Positions 46,301 through 53,864 of a stretch of 64,000 nt of DNA are shown here, piece by piece (the stretch's first letter is position 1; every line of letters starts with the position of its first letter). The position numbers were made by a program, and so were the translations under genes. The stretch comes from Streptomyces aurantiacus (GTDB lineage Bacteria; Actinomycetota; Actinomycetes; Streptomycetales; Streptomycetaceae), in NCBI RefSeq assembly GCF_027107535.1, contig NZ_CP114283.1, positions 3,720,001 to 3,784,000 on the forward strand, read 5' to 3'. Under the pieces are notes generated by a model that ran no database searches, was not told the DNA's origin, and saw nothing but the letters and a program-made list of their open reading frames with translations.

Positions 46301-46450
46301 CTCGCCACGGCGACGATCGCCGAGGAGCTCCGCACGGAGGAGGCGGCGGTGGTCCGGTTGCTGTCGGCGGTGTACCGCAAAGTGGGGACGGACCGGGCGG
46401 GGCTCGGACCGGCACTGGCCGCGGTGCCCGGAGAGAGCCCGGGGGCATAG
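43391..46450 (+). CDS. LuxR-family ATP-binding regulator (LAL type)
   Basis: A 1019-residue large ATP-binding LuxR-type regulator. The N-terminal AAA region has Walker A AGRAGIGKTSLL (~99-110) and Walker B PMVLVLDDAHWADPESLQWL. The middle ~600 residues are helical repeats (TPR-like). The C-terminal HTH is LTARERTAAELTVRGLATATIAEELRTEEAAVVRLLSAVYRKVG. Such proteins often activate secondary metabolism or carbohydrate genes. Between the start and Walker A there is an insertion of about 50 residues with a duplicated ELLGDDAD segment. The ATG at 43391 has GGGGG eight bases upstream; a GTG at 43373 is possible. It is monocistronic and its target is not obvious. Confidence 0.9.
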   Translation: MGRNGMRSRRTLFEREIELAAVDEALSEVTGLRTDTLGPGIDSLGLRAVVTGTTLDTPGRREGHGPHTDGTELLGDDADLLGDDAGPPGRPRGGLLAFAGRAGIGKTSLLAEVRRRAAAKGCAVLSARGGDQEQAVAFHVARQLLQPQLAGLPEAEARATLGSWYAIVGPALGLCAAADGPPPDQQGLRDGLDWVLTHLAVRRAPMVLVLDDAHWADPESLQWLAAFAPRAEQLPLLIVVAYRPDELPDHAEPFRGLPGRAGGRPLDLEPLSAVAVARLVRETLGTRADDAFCRECWAVTAGNPFEAVELTAKVRDRGLAPTEPGAHLLRDLAAAVKGSGLVARLERLGASTVRFAWACALLGTEISPALAAAVAGLGSEEAADAADALRDARILTGAASDAGTLEFVHPLIATAVYRAIPGGVRVALHGQAAWCVIDAGLGPAAAARHLMETHPDGDTWVVQQLRAAARETLRAGAPDAARRHLARALREPPPLGERAAILYELGCASLLTEPATTVNHLRAALEEPIADPGLRHNIVYRLSQVLAHSDRLGEASDTLARATRVTGDARVRLRMQSEQFMWDAFRADEPDSPARSRRLARLADRLTGRDLTERYVIGLRAWDATLRGEPAHIAVQHAERALAGGFGWAEADRGFEVPVLVALTYMYADRPGRTEELFAAGIADFERQGWHGAHLSFGYTLLAYVRFRRGRLAEAEDFVRVGRRLAERVGPGTPAHWYAVGILIEVLLARGRLAEATQTAEDYAFGEPFPAAVVFPDAQTVHGELLLARGLAKDAVAELAAAGRRLDPRGMRNPSWCPWQLHLARAESHETPERAVATALEAVSRARLFGAPSAVGQALRAAADVSSGTARVGLLEESVDHLERSPAAYELACALVALGTELRRCGRAGEAAEYLHRGLDAAVRCGADGLAESARDELAAAGLRPRRLRSTESDVLTARERTAAELTVRGLATATIAEELRTEEAAVVRLLSAVYRKVGTDRAGLGPALAAVPGESPGA

Positions 46451-46528
46451 CCAACGGGTGTTGGCCAACGAGTGATGGCAAGTGTGCGGCGGTAGGTGTG
46501 CGGTGATCGACGGCGGCGGTTGCGGGGT

Positions 46529-46696
46529 CGTGGTCCACGCCCGGTGGCCCACGAACGGTGGCCCTGAGCCTGACGACCCGCTGGCGGTGGCCTACACGCG
46601 GTGGTCCACGAGCGGGGGCCTACACGCGGTGGCCCACGGGCGGTGGCCTACGCCCGGTGGCCCATGCCTCGTGGCCCACGCACGGTTGCCCACGAG
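46529..46696. repeat. 14-bp imperfect tandem repeat field, about twelve units
   Basis: Units of the form CGGTGGCCCACGNN follow head to tail (for example 46542-46555, 46585-46598, 46599-46612, 46627-46640, 46641-46654, 46683-46696), with a few one-base length changes. The field fills most of the 307-base gap after the LuxR-type gene. It contains no convincing gene and no spacers, so it is not CRISPR. The divergence between units shows it is older than the identical repeats in the chitosanase gene. Confidence 0.88.
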
Positions 46697-46757
46697 TGTG
46701 GGCGACCGCCCGTCCACCCCACGGCGACCAGCCCTCCGTTGCACGTACCATTGCGGC

Positions 46758-47255
46758 ATGTCCTTCCTCCGCCGCCGCAGCGCCACCCCCGCCGGGCCAG
46801 ACTTCGATGTGCTGGCCATGGACCCGGGCGACTGGCCGGGCAATCTCGGTGCGGGCCTGCTGCCCGCACCCGACGGCAGCTGCCAGGGTGTCTTCCTGCG
46901 CTACGACCTGTTCGGCGGCCGCGGTCCCGCGATGATCATCGGCAATCTGCCGGAGAACTCCCCGGCCCGCGACATCGCGGAGGGGGAGGTCCCGTTCGAG
47001 GTGGCCCAGCTGCTGCTGGCGCTGGAGAACGAGGAAGAGGTCACGGTCGTCGGCGCAGAGGACATGCCGGTGATGCAGGGCGACAACCTCCTCATCGTGC
47101 GGCGGCTCAAGCTCTCCGAGACGCGCATCTCCTGCGTGCAGTTCGACCGCAGTGACAACGTCCTGGTGACGATCGCCGCCTGGGACCGTCCCATCACCGA
47201 CGACCTGTACGCGCTCCTGAAGCCGCTGCCCGCGGAGCTGTTCCAGCAGGGCTGA
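46758..47255 (+). CDS. Conserved hypothetical protein
   Basis: A 165-residue soluble acidic protein that starts SFLRRRSATPAGPDFDVLAMDPGDWPGNLGAG. It has no signal peptide and no motif that I recognise. Regular alternating strands (ISCVQFDRSDNVLVTIAAWDRP) suggest a compact mixed fold. No ribosome site precedes the ATG, and a TACCAT -10-like hexamer ends seven bases before it, so the transcript may be leaderless. A strong hairpin follows at 47337-47380. Confidence 0.7.
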   Translation: MSFLRRRSATPAGPDFDVLAMDPGDWPGNLGAGLLPAPDGSCQGVFLRYDLFGGRGPAMIIGNLPENSPARDIAEGEVPFEVAQLLLALENEEEVTVVGAEDMPVMQGDNLLIVRRLKLSETRISCVQFDRSDNVLVTIAAWDRPITDDLYALLKPLPAELFQQG

Positions 47256-47336
47256 GTCCCGCCGGGGGAAACCGTCTCTCCCTGTGCTTCGACTGGAAGT
47301 GCCTTCCGCGCCGACCGTCTCCCGCACCCCGCACCC

Positions 47337-47380
47337 GCACCTCACCGTCCGCAGCGCCCTGCTGCCGGACGGTGAGGTGC
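47337..47380. terminator. Strong hairpin before the siderophore operon end
   Basis: The arm 47337-47355 (GCACCTCACCGTCCGCAGC) pairs with 47361-47380 with a single bulged base, around a five-base loop. It lies between the hypothetical gene and the converging decarboxylase gene and can serve both strands. Confidence 0.8.
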
Positions 47381-47460
47381 CGGCATGATGATCGCGGCGC
47401 GCCGTGAGTACGTCCCCGACGAGGACCGCTAGCCCGGCGACCCCGCGCTTCCCGCCGCCT

Positions 47461-48675
47461 TCACGTCCAGGGATCCAGGAAGTGGAAACCGGGCCGTGGG
47501 TGCATGAGGAAGTCGTGGTGGGAGATGTTCCACGCGTAGGCGCCCGCGAGCGCGAACACCACGCGGTCGCCGGCCCGCACGCCCGGTGCGGGGACGTTAC
47601 GGGCCAGGACGTCCTTCGGAGTGCACAACTGGCCTGTCAGCGTGACGAGTTCGCGTCGTGCGACCGGGCGGGGCCACGGATGCGGCCAGTCCTCCACCGG
47701 GAGGAAGGCGCAGGGCTGGTCGTGGCCCTTGGTCGCCGGTGTGCGCAGGTGGTGCGTGCCGCCGCGCACCACGGCGAACTCCTCCCCATGGCTGTGCTTC
47801 ACGTCCAGCACCTCGGTCGCGTACCAGCCGCAGTACGCCGTCAGCGCCCGCCCGGGTTCGATACGCAGCGTCAGATTCCGGTACCGGCCCAGGAGTTCGG
47901 CGAGGCCGTCGCCGTACGCGACCCAGTCGAAACGGTCCTCGGGGGCGGCGTAGTCGACCGTCATGCCCCCGCCGACGTTCACCTCCGTGAGCCGCACCCC
48001 GTGCCGCTCCGCGAGACCGACTGCCCAGTTCACGATGGACCCAGCCATCGCCAGCTGTTCCGGGGCCCGGAGCCCGCTGGCCAAGTGCGCGTGCACGCCT
48101 CGGAGTTCGAGTTGTGGATATGTGCCGTCGGTCAGCAGGCCCACGACCGTGTCGGCCTGCGAGGGGTCGAGACCGAAGGGCGTGGGGCGGCCGCCCATCG
48201 CGAGGGAGCTCGCGGCCAACGAGCCCGTCGCCACGGGGAGGTTGAAGCGGGGCAGCACCGCCACGCGGGCATCCGGTGTGACCTCCCTGGCCAGCTCGGC
48301 CAGCATGTGCAGCTCGTACTCGCTCTCCACGTGGAAGCGCTCCACGCCCAGCTCCAACGCGGCCGTGATCTCGGGGGGTGTCTTGCCCGGACCGCCGAAG
48401 GCCAGCGCGCGACCCGGCACCGCTGCGGCGACGTGGGCGAGTTCGCCGCCCGACGCCACTTCGTAGCCGTCCACGTACGGGCCGAGCGCGGCCAGGATCT
48501 CCGGCTCAGGGTTGGCCTTCGCCGCGTAGTAGAGCTCGACGCGCTCGGGAAGTGCGGCCCGAACCGCCGCTGCGTGCTCGCGCAGGGCCGCCATGTCGTA
48601 GACGTAGGCGGGGAGTTCGCCGGACGACAGGGAGAGCACTCGGTCTCGTACGGCGTCGGTCGGGGAGGTGGTCAT
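47461..48675 (-). CDS. PLP-dependent fold-type III decarboxylase, PvsE-like
   Basis: A 404-residue alanine-racemase-fold decarboxylase. The PLP lysine is in LYYAAKANPEPEIL, GYEVASGGELAHV follows, the phosphate-binding EVNVGGGMTVDY is present, and the C-terminal domain has LTGQLCTPKDVL with the active-site cysteine. It is related to diaminopimelate/ornithine decarboxylases and to the siderophore enzymes SbnH, XssA and PvsE. It ends the siderophore operon, overlapping the IucA/IucC stop by four bases (ATGA). In vibrioferrin synthesis the counterpart supplies the ethanolamine unit; the substrate here is not provable from sequence. Confidence 0.87.
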   Translation of the reverse strand: MTTSPTDAVRDRVLSLSSGELPAYVYDMAALREHAAAVRAALPERVELYYAAKANPEPEILAALGPYVDGYEVASGGELAHVAAAVPGRALAFGGPGKTPPEITAALELGVERFHVESEYELHMLAELAREVTPDARVAVLPRFNLPVATGSLAASSLAMGGRPTPFGLDPSQADTVVGLLTDGTYPQLELRGVHAHLASGLRAPEQLAMAGSIVNWAVGLAERHGVRLTEVNVGGGMTVDYAAPEDRFDWVAYGDGLAELLGRYRNLTLRIEPGRALTAYCGWYATEVLDVKHSHGEEFAVVRGGTHHLRTPATKGHDQPCAFLPVEDWPHPWPRPVARRELVTLTGQLCTPKDVLARNVPAPGVRAGDRVVFALAGAYAWNISHHDFLMHPRPGFHFLDPWT

Positions 48676-50486
48676 CGGGCACTCCGGGTCGTGTGGCGAC
48701 GGATGTCCTCGCCGAGCGGCGAGGGCAGGCGGACGTAGCCGGCCTCACGGTCGGCCTTGCGCTCCCAGCGGGTGAGAAGGTTCGCCTTGGCGGGCAGAGG
48801 AACCCCCGCGAGCAGCGCGGCCAGCGGAGGCGGGCAGCCGTACCGGTCGGCGTACGTCTGCAGGGTGACGCGGACCTCCGCCCACAGCGCGGCTTCGGTG
48901 TGAGGGTGCAGATCGGCGAGAGCGGCGAGCAGCTCCGCGACGTGGTTCACGAGCAGGCAGTAGACGACCCGGTCCCAGCCGCGCTGTGCGTCGTAGGTCA
49001 TCGGGCCCGCGACGTCGGGCGGCAGCGAGGCGAGTGTCTCGGCGTGGCGCTCCGGCAGGAGCTTGGTGCCCTCCAGGTCGCGGAAGAGGACCTGGGCGGG
49101 CATGCCGTCGCCGTCGACGCAGATCAGCACGTTCTGCAGGTGGGGTTCCAGCACCAGACCGTGATCGAAGAAGGCGGCCAGAACCGGAGGCACGAGCAGC
49201 CTGAGATAGGCCGACCACCAGTCGAGCGCGCCCCGTGGGCCGGCCCCGCCGAGAAGCCGGGAGATGTGGGCGGGGCCGGTCGGGTACTCATCGGCCACGG
49301 CCCCCGCGAGAAGCGGGGTGGTGCCCGGCAGGAGGTGCCGGGTCAGTCCCTCCCGGACGATGACGCCGAAGCCTTCGAGCAGCTCGCGGTCCGGTGTCCC
49401 GTCGGGGCCGGGGAGGGCCAGGCTGCGGTAGGCGGGTTCGCGGAGCACCGCGCTGCCGGGGAAGCGGTCGGCCAGGTCGGCGAGCACCGGACCGAGTGTG
49501 CGGGTGAGTGCGACGGCGCCCGACAGTTCGTAACTCGCGTTTTTGCGGAGGCAGTTGGTGATGCGGACGTTCAGGCTGAACTTCAGGAACGACTCGCCGT
49601 CGTACAGCGTCCGTACAGATGCGGTGGCGGCGAAGGGCCTGCCCCGCGGGCCGAGGTCGAGGATGTCCCCGCGGCCGAGAGCCGCGCGCAGCGCCGGACG
49701 CTCGCGCAGCATCGCGTACTGCCAGGGGTGGGCGGGCAGCAGCCGGTAGCCGTCGGGGACGGTGGCAGCGTCCTGCCGGCCCGGACGGTCGAGCGCGTCG
49801 AGTGCGCCGGGCTCCGCGGACTCCTCGGCGATCAGCTCCTCGCGTACGGCGAGGTGGCGCAGCGGGAAGGTCGCGCCTGCCTCCGGCGCGTACGCCTGCC
49901 AGGAGTCCGCGTCCCCGGTGCGCGCCTTGGGCGTGGGGTGGAAGCGGTGCCCGAACAGCAACGACTGCTCGGAGGCGAGGTAGGCGGCGACGGTCGTGTC
50001 GGCCGGAACGGGCCAGGCCTTCGCGCGCGCGGGCGAAGGGATCGCGCCGGTCCCGGTCCGTGTGGGGAGGGATGCGGCGACGGTCCGGTGACTGGAGTCG
50101 ATCTGCTCCAGGAACTCCTCGTTGTGCACACCGCTCCGCAACGACAGCTCGCCTTGCGTGTGTTCGGCAAGCCGCCGCCAGCCGATCGCGTTCCAGCCGC
50201 CGTCGGTCCTGCGTTCGCTCACCGGGCCGGTGAAGCGGTGTGCCCCGAGCAGTGATGAGCGGCGCACCGCGACGCGCAGCAGCACACCGCGGCGGGGAAG
50301 CCGTAGCAGCAGATGGCCGTCGGTGAACGCGGTCTGGCGCTCCGGCCCCGACACCTCGCGCAACAGGCAGTTGAGAAGCGTGTGGGCCACGGCCTCGTCC
50401 GCGGAGGGGAGTTGGGCCTGCGCGGTGATGCCCGGCGTGGGGCTGGGGGCGGGGGTGCTACCGAGCGACGCGGTCAGCGAGGGCAT
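48672..50486 (-). CDS. IucA/IucC-family NIS siderophore synthetase, PvsD-like
   Basis: A 604-residue NRPS-independent siderophore synthetase. LPAHPWQYAMLRERPALRA is the conserved HPWQ block. TLYDGESFLKFSLNVRITNCLRKN gives the ATP-contacting KxSLxxxITxxxR motif, and HGLVLEPHLQNVLICVDGDGMP plus FRDLEGTKLLPE form the catalytic Asp/metal region. A C-terminal FhuF-like ferric reductase part is not fused. It joins a carboxylate of a citrate-type acid to an amine or alcohol. ATG at 50486 follows GGAG and overlaps the exporter remnant by 13 bases; an ATG at 50531 is possible. Confidence 0.92.
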   Translation of the reverse strand: MPSLTASLGSTPAPSPTPGITAQAQLPSADEAVAHTLLNCLLREVSGPERQTAFTDGHLLLRLPRRGVLLRVAVRRSSLLGAHRFTGPVSERRTDGGWNAIGWRRLAEHTQGELSLRSGVHNEEFLEQIDSSHRTVAASLPTRTGTGAIPSPARAKAWPVPADTTVAAYLASEQSLLFGHRFHPTPKARTGDADSWQAYAPEAGATFPLRHLAVREELIAEESAEPGALDALDRPGRQDAATVPDGYRLLPAHPWQYAMLRERPALRAALGRGDILDLGPRGRPFAATASVRTLYDGESFLKFSLNVRITNCLRKNASYELSGAVALTRTLGPVLADLADRFPGSAVLREPAYRSLALPGPDGTPDRELLEGFGVIVREGLTRHLLPGTTPLLAGAVADEYPTGPAHISRLLGGAGPRGALDWWSAYLRLLVPPVLAAFFDHGLVLEPHLQNVLICVDGDGMPAQVLFRDLEGTKLLPERHAETLASLPPDVAGPMTYDAQRGWDRVVYCLLVNHVAELLAALADLHPHTEAALWAEVRVTLQTYADRYGCPPPLAALLAGVPLPAKANLLTRWERKADREAGYVRLPSPLGEDIRRHTTRSAR

Positions 50487-50767
50487 GTGTGGCTCCAGCG
50501 GGTGCAAAGAGAGCGGAGGACGGTCGCGCATACGGTGATCAGGGCGACGGCGGCGCCGATCGGTACGGGGGAGGCCGGACCGTGACGGGCGCTGCCCGCC
50601 GCCGCGGCCACGCCGGCGGCGACCGCGCCGGGCTCGGGGAGGATCTCGGTCAGGAACGGTGGCAGACCCGGCGCCGCGAACGACGCCACGAAGCAGCAGC
50701 CCGCGACAGCGCGCACCTGCCGGGGGCCGACCCCGGGGCGAGGTATGCGCAAGGCCCCGGCGCTCAT
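50474..50767 (-). pseudogene. MFS siderophore exporter remnant (PvsC position), internally deleted
   Basis: A 97-codon frame. Its first half is a typical MFS first helix (VRAVAGCCFVASFAAPGLPPFLTEIL). The second half (VPIGAAVALITVCATVLRSL) looks like a last transmembrane helix. A full exporter has ~400 residues and 12 helices, so about ten helices appear to be lost in frame. ATGA overlap with the upstream synthetase stop and a 13-base overlap with the downstream synthetase start are kept, so translation of the operon stays coupled. Its place between two IucA/IucC genes equals pvsC. It could instead be a small two-helix protein, but both ends match MFS better. Confidence 0.6.
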
Positions 50768-52617
50768 GCCGAACCACCGGCCCCCAGAAGGTAGTTGGGG
50801 CCACTGGTGTAGTGCTTGTTGATGTCCGAGGCACCCGAACGTTCCTTGGTGAGCAGTGTTCCCGCGGTGACCATCGCCTTGACCGGGAGGCGCGGCGCGT
50901 CCAGGACCTGCGCCCGCAGGACGGCGCCGGGCTCGCCCGTTCCCGTCCCGAGCCGCTCGATCGCCTCGGCGAGCCGGTCGCGTACGAGTCGCAGCAGCAC
51001 CGGCAGCGGAGCGCGACCGTGCCGGGCGAGGCCGAACGCGTAGGCGCCCGCGCAGAGATGGACCGTGATGGTGGTGAACAGGTCGACGACCGGCCCGTCG
51101 CTCTCGACGAACGTCCGCGGGTCGTCGAAGTCCGCGGTTCCGGGAGCGTCGGCCCCCAGCCGCTCGCGCAGGCGGCGGCTGTTGATGCGCGGGCCGTCGT
51201 TGTCCTTCAGGAGCAGCCGCAGCCGCGTACGGCCGTCGGGCCGCGGGTCAAGGACCAGCGAGACGTTCTGTTGGTGCGATTCGAGCGCGATCCCGTACCC
51301 GAACAGGGTGGTCTGCCAGTCCAGGAGCAGGGTGAGGCAGGCGTCCAGCAGGGCGACGCAGTCGCTCCCGAAGAAGCGGTCCGCGAGGTGGTCGACGACC
51401 AGTCGTCCGCCCGGTGCCTCGGCGAGCAGCGCGGCCATGGGCACGACGACGGAGTCCTGGAGCCCGCCCGGGTACCGCCGGAAGAGTGCGGCGAGCAACT
51501 CGTGCCCGGCGTGCGCGTACACGGTCTCGTCGGCGTGCAGGATCGTCCTCCGGAATCGCGGTTCCCGGAGGACGATCCGCTCGATCAGACGCTGCCCGGC
51601 GGCTCCGTCGACGAGGGTGCCCGGCTTGATGGTGCGCGGGTTGCGCAGACCCAACGTGGCGGTTGTCAGGGGGAGTTTGACATGCAGGGACGGGTCGGCA
51701 AACAGCGCCACGGTACGCATCGACAGGGTCGGTACGGCTTCGAGGTGGGCGCGGTCGGCGAGCACGGCCCGATCCGTCAGACCGGTGGCGCGCAGCGCTC
51801 CGTCCAGCGGTGCGCCGAGGGTCAACGGATGGACGGGCAGAGCCACATGCGTGGGGTCGAGCTCCGTGAGTCCGAGCAGCGCTGGTGTGGGCCAGTGCTC
51901 CGGAACCGTCCCGATGAGCGCGTCTCGGGGCACGGCGAGCCAGCGCAACGCGAAACGCGGCTGGAACTCCGGTGCGTAGGCGCGCAGTCGTGGTGCATCC
52001 AGTCCGGAGCGTCCTCGCGCGGTCGGGTAGACGGGGTGATCGAGGTGGGCGGCGAGCGTGTCGAACGCCAGCCCTCCGTCGAGTCCGGTCCAGTCCGCCA
52101 GTGAGCAACCATGATGCTCCGTCAGGCGGGCGGTCACCTCGTCATGGGCCGAGGCGTGCAGCCGCATGGTGGCCAGAGTCTGGCGGCACTCCTCGGCGAA
52201 GGCGTCGAACCCGTCCCGGTCGGCGGGGTCGGCGAGGACGCGCAGCGCCGCGAGGATCATGTCGCACGTCTCGTGGGTGACGGGTGCGGAGTCGGCGGAC
52301 TCCTCGACGAGGAACGGCAGCCGGGCCGCGTACTCGCACTGGAACCCGTCTTCGGCGACGGGCAGCAGGAGGAACCGCCCCTGCCCGGTGCCTCGTTGCA
52401 GCCAGGCGCCGTCCGGCCGGTGCACGAGCGTGCCGGCCGAGCGCAGGCCGGCCACGTCCTCACGCAGCAGCGCGCTGAGCACCCGGATCACCAGTTCGTC
52501 CCGGGTGCTGTCGGCGTCCGAAGGCCGCCTGTCGTCGTCTCCGCTGCCGCTGCCGCTGCCGCTGCCGGTGGGGGTGCTGGGGCCGGAGCCGTCGGTCGGC
52601 ACAGTCCGGGCCGTCAC
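50764..52617 (-). CDS. IucA/IucC-family NIS siderophore synthetase, PvsB-like
   Basis: A 617-residue NIS synthetase. A Gly/Ser-repeat leader (~10-30) precedes the IucA/IucC domain, with VALPVHPLTLGAPLDGALRA (HPxx block) and PSLHVKLPLTTATLGLRNPRTIKPGT (the K-L-x-L-x-x-x-T ATP motif). FGYGIALESHQQNVSLVLDPRP (E-x-H-x-QN) and LLLKDNDGPRINSRRL follow. The C-terminal ~150 residues are the FhuF-like helical cap with KAMVTAGTLLTKERSG. It is the second gene of the operon. The GTG start overlaps the stop of the ATP-grasp gene. It probably makes the first citrate amide or ester. Confidence 0.92.
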   Translation of the reverse strand: MTARTVPTDGSGPSTPTGSGSGSGSGDDDRRPSDADSTRDELVIRVLSALLREDVAGLRSAGTLVHRPDGAWLQRGTGQGRFLLLPVAEDGFQCEYAARLPFLVEESADSAPVTHETCDMILAALRVLADPADRDGFDAFAEECRQTLATMRLHASAHDEVTARLTEHHGCSLADWTGLDGGLAFDTLAAHLDHPVYPTARGRSGLDAPRLRAYAPEFQPRFALRWLAVPRDALIGTVPEHWPTPALLGLTELDPTHVALPVHPLTLGAPLDGALRATGLTDRAVLADRAHLEAVPTLSMRTVALFADPSLHVKLPLTTATLGLRNPRTIKPGTLVDGAAGQRLIERIVLREPRFRRTILHADETVYAHAGHELLAALFRRYPGGLQDSVVVPMAALLAEAPGGRLVVDHLADRFFGSDCVALLDACLTLLLDWQTTLFGYGIALESHQQNVSLVLDPRPDGRTRLRLLLKDNDGPRINSRRLRERLGADAPGTADFDDPRTFVESDGPVVDLFTTITVHLCAGAYAFGLARHGRAPLPVLLRLVRDRLAEAIERLGTGTGEPGAVLRAQVLDAPRLPVKAMVTAGTLLTKERSGASDINKHYTSGPNYLLGAGGSA

Positions 52618-53795
52618 GGCTGGATCTCCCAGCGCTGCCCGGCCAGGAACCCGGCCACCGCCCTGTCCACCGTTTCCTGGTCGGTTCCGGTGGCCCGCAG
52701 CACGCCGAGGTAGTCGCGATTGGTGCGGTACACCTCGTGCCGCTCGCCGACCGCCCGCAGCGGTCGATAGGTCAACCGCACGCCGTCCACGTCCAGTTCG
52801 GTGGCGGCCGGGGCGGCTGCCAGCGTGCCGGAGCTCTTTGCGTACGGGTAGTCCAGTCGAGCCGCGCGGTCGCGGCGGGCCCCGAGCTCCACGGGCAACG
52901 GATCACCGAGGTGCGTACGCAGGATGTGCTCGAAGAGGGGAATCTCCAGCAGGCGTGCCAGCAGCAGATCGCACTGGTCGCCGATGGCACGGTAGTTGAC
53001 CTCGATGATTCTCGCCCGGCCCTCGTGCACCACGAACTCGGTGTGACAGGCGCCGAAGCCCACCCCGAGTGCGTCGAGTTGGGCCAGCACCTGGGCGACG
53101 ACCGGTTCGGGATGGGCCGCGACGAAGGTCAGACGCTCCTCTATGAAGTACGGCGGCGGGGAGACCAGCGTGTGGAACCCGCCCAGGACATGGCGGACGT
53201 GTCCGTCACCGAGTGTCTCCAGGGTGTGGAGCTCCCCGGGCAGGTACTCCTCGACGACCAGGGCGGCACCGGAGCGGCGGCCGAGGACCTTGGCGCAGCA
53301 GGCCACCAGTTGCCCGGCACTCTCGACGCGTACGACGTCCTCGCTGGCCACACCCTCGCGCGGCTTCACGACACACGGGTAGGGCACGTCGAGGGCGGCG
53401 ACATCGGTGGCGTCGGTCACTTCGGTCGACCAGACCGTGTCCGCTCCGACGGAGGCGAGATGGCGCCGCATCTCCGCCTTGTCCTTGGTGCGCAGGGTGA
53501 CCCGCCAGTCCTTGCCGGGCAGGCCGAAGTAGTCGGCGGCCAGGGCGGCCTGGGTCTGCAGATGGTCACTGTTGGTGAAGACCGCGTCGGGGCGGGGGAG
53601 GGTCGAGATCCGGGTGACGACCGAGCGGAAGTCGCGTACGTCGCACTGCAGGATCTCGGTCTCCGGATACGCGCGCCGGTGGGCGTCCGGCTGGTCGGTG
53701 AGGACGGTGACGTCAAGGCCGAGCCGCGCTGCGGCGGGCAGGAACCCTTCGGTGACGGAGTCGGTGGGGTTGTGGGCAAGCAGGTACATGCGCAT
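52614..53795 (-). CDS. ATP-grasp ligase, PvsA-like
   Basis: A 393-residue ATP-grasp enzyme. DVPYPCVVKPREGVASEDVVRV gives the adenine lysine and glycine loop, ALVVEEYLPGELHTLE the adenine-flanking glutamates, and EFVVHEGRARIIEVNYRAIGDQCD the metal-binding E...N. In vibrioferrin biosynthesis PvsA is an ATP-grasp carboxylate-amine ligase that links alanine, and the position at the head of a PvsA-B-C-D-E type operon supports the same role here. It overlaps the following synthetase start (GTGA) and follows the small gene at 53865 by 69 bases. Confidence 0.87.
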   Translation of the reverse strand: MRMYLLAHNPTDSVTEGFLPAAARLGLDVTVLTDQPDAHRRAYPETEILQCDVRDFRSVVTRISTLPRPDAVFTNSDHLQTQAALAADYFGLPGKDWRVTLRTKDKAEMRRHLASVGADTVWSTEVTDATDVAALDVPYPCVVKPREGVASEDVVRVESAGQLVACCAKVLGRRSGAALVVEEYLPGELHTLETLGDGHVRHVLGGFHTLVSPPPYFIEERLTFVAAHPEPVVAQVLAQLDALGVGFGACHTEFVVHEGRARIIEVNYRAIGDQCDLLLARLLEIPLFEHILRTHLGDPLPVELGARRDRAARLDYPYAKSSGTLAAAPAATELDVDGVRLTYRPLRAVGERHEVYRTNRDYLGVLRATGTDQETVDRAVAGFLAGQRWEIQP

Positions 53796-53864
53796 GCGGG
53801 CAGCAGCTTCCGCTCGTGGGTGGGGGTGGGGTGGCCGTGAGGCGGGCCGCCCCTGTAGCGGGAG

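Noticed and set aside
43334..46552. Very long open frame opposite the LuxR-type regulator gene
   Set aside because: High GC content keeps the antisense frame open. It has no recognisable domain, while the plus strand encodes a complete ATPase/HTH protein. The same reasoning removes long antisense frames at 5274-7244, 14644-17154, 24132-25673 and 31215-33974.
46529..46696. Possible CRISPR array
   Set aside because: Units are 14 bases, head to tail, without spacers, and no cas genes are nearby.
47461..53795. Desferrioxamine-type siderophore cluster
   Set aside because: There is no lysine N-monooxygenase or acyltransferase gene, and there are two IucA/IucC synthetases plus an ATP-grasp ligase, which fits the vibrioferrin order instead.
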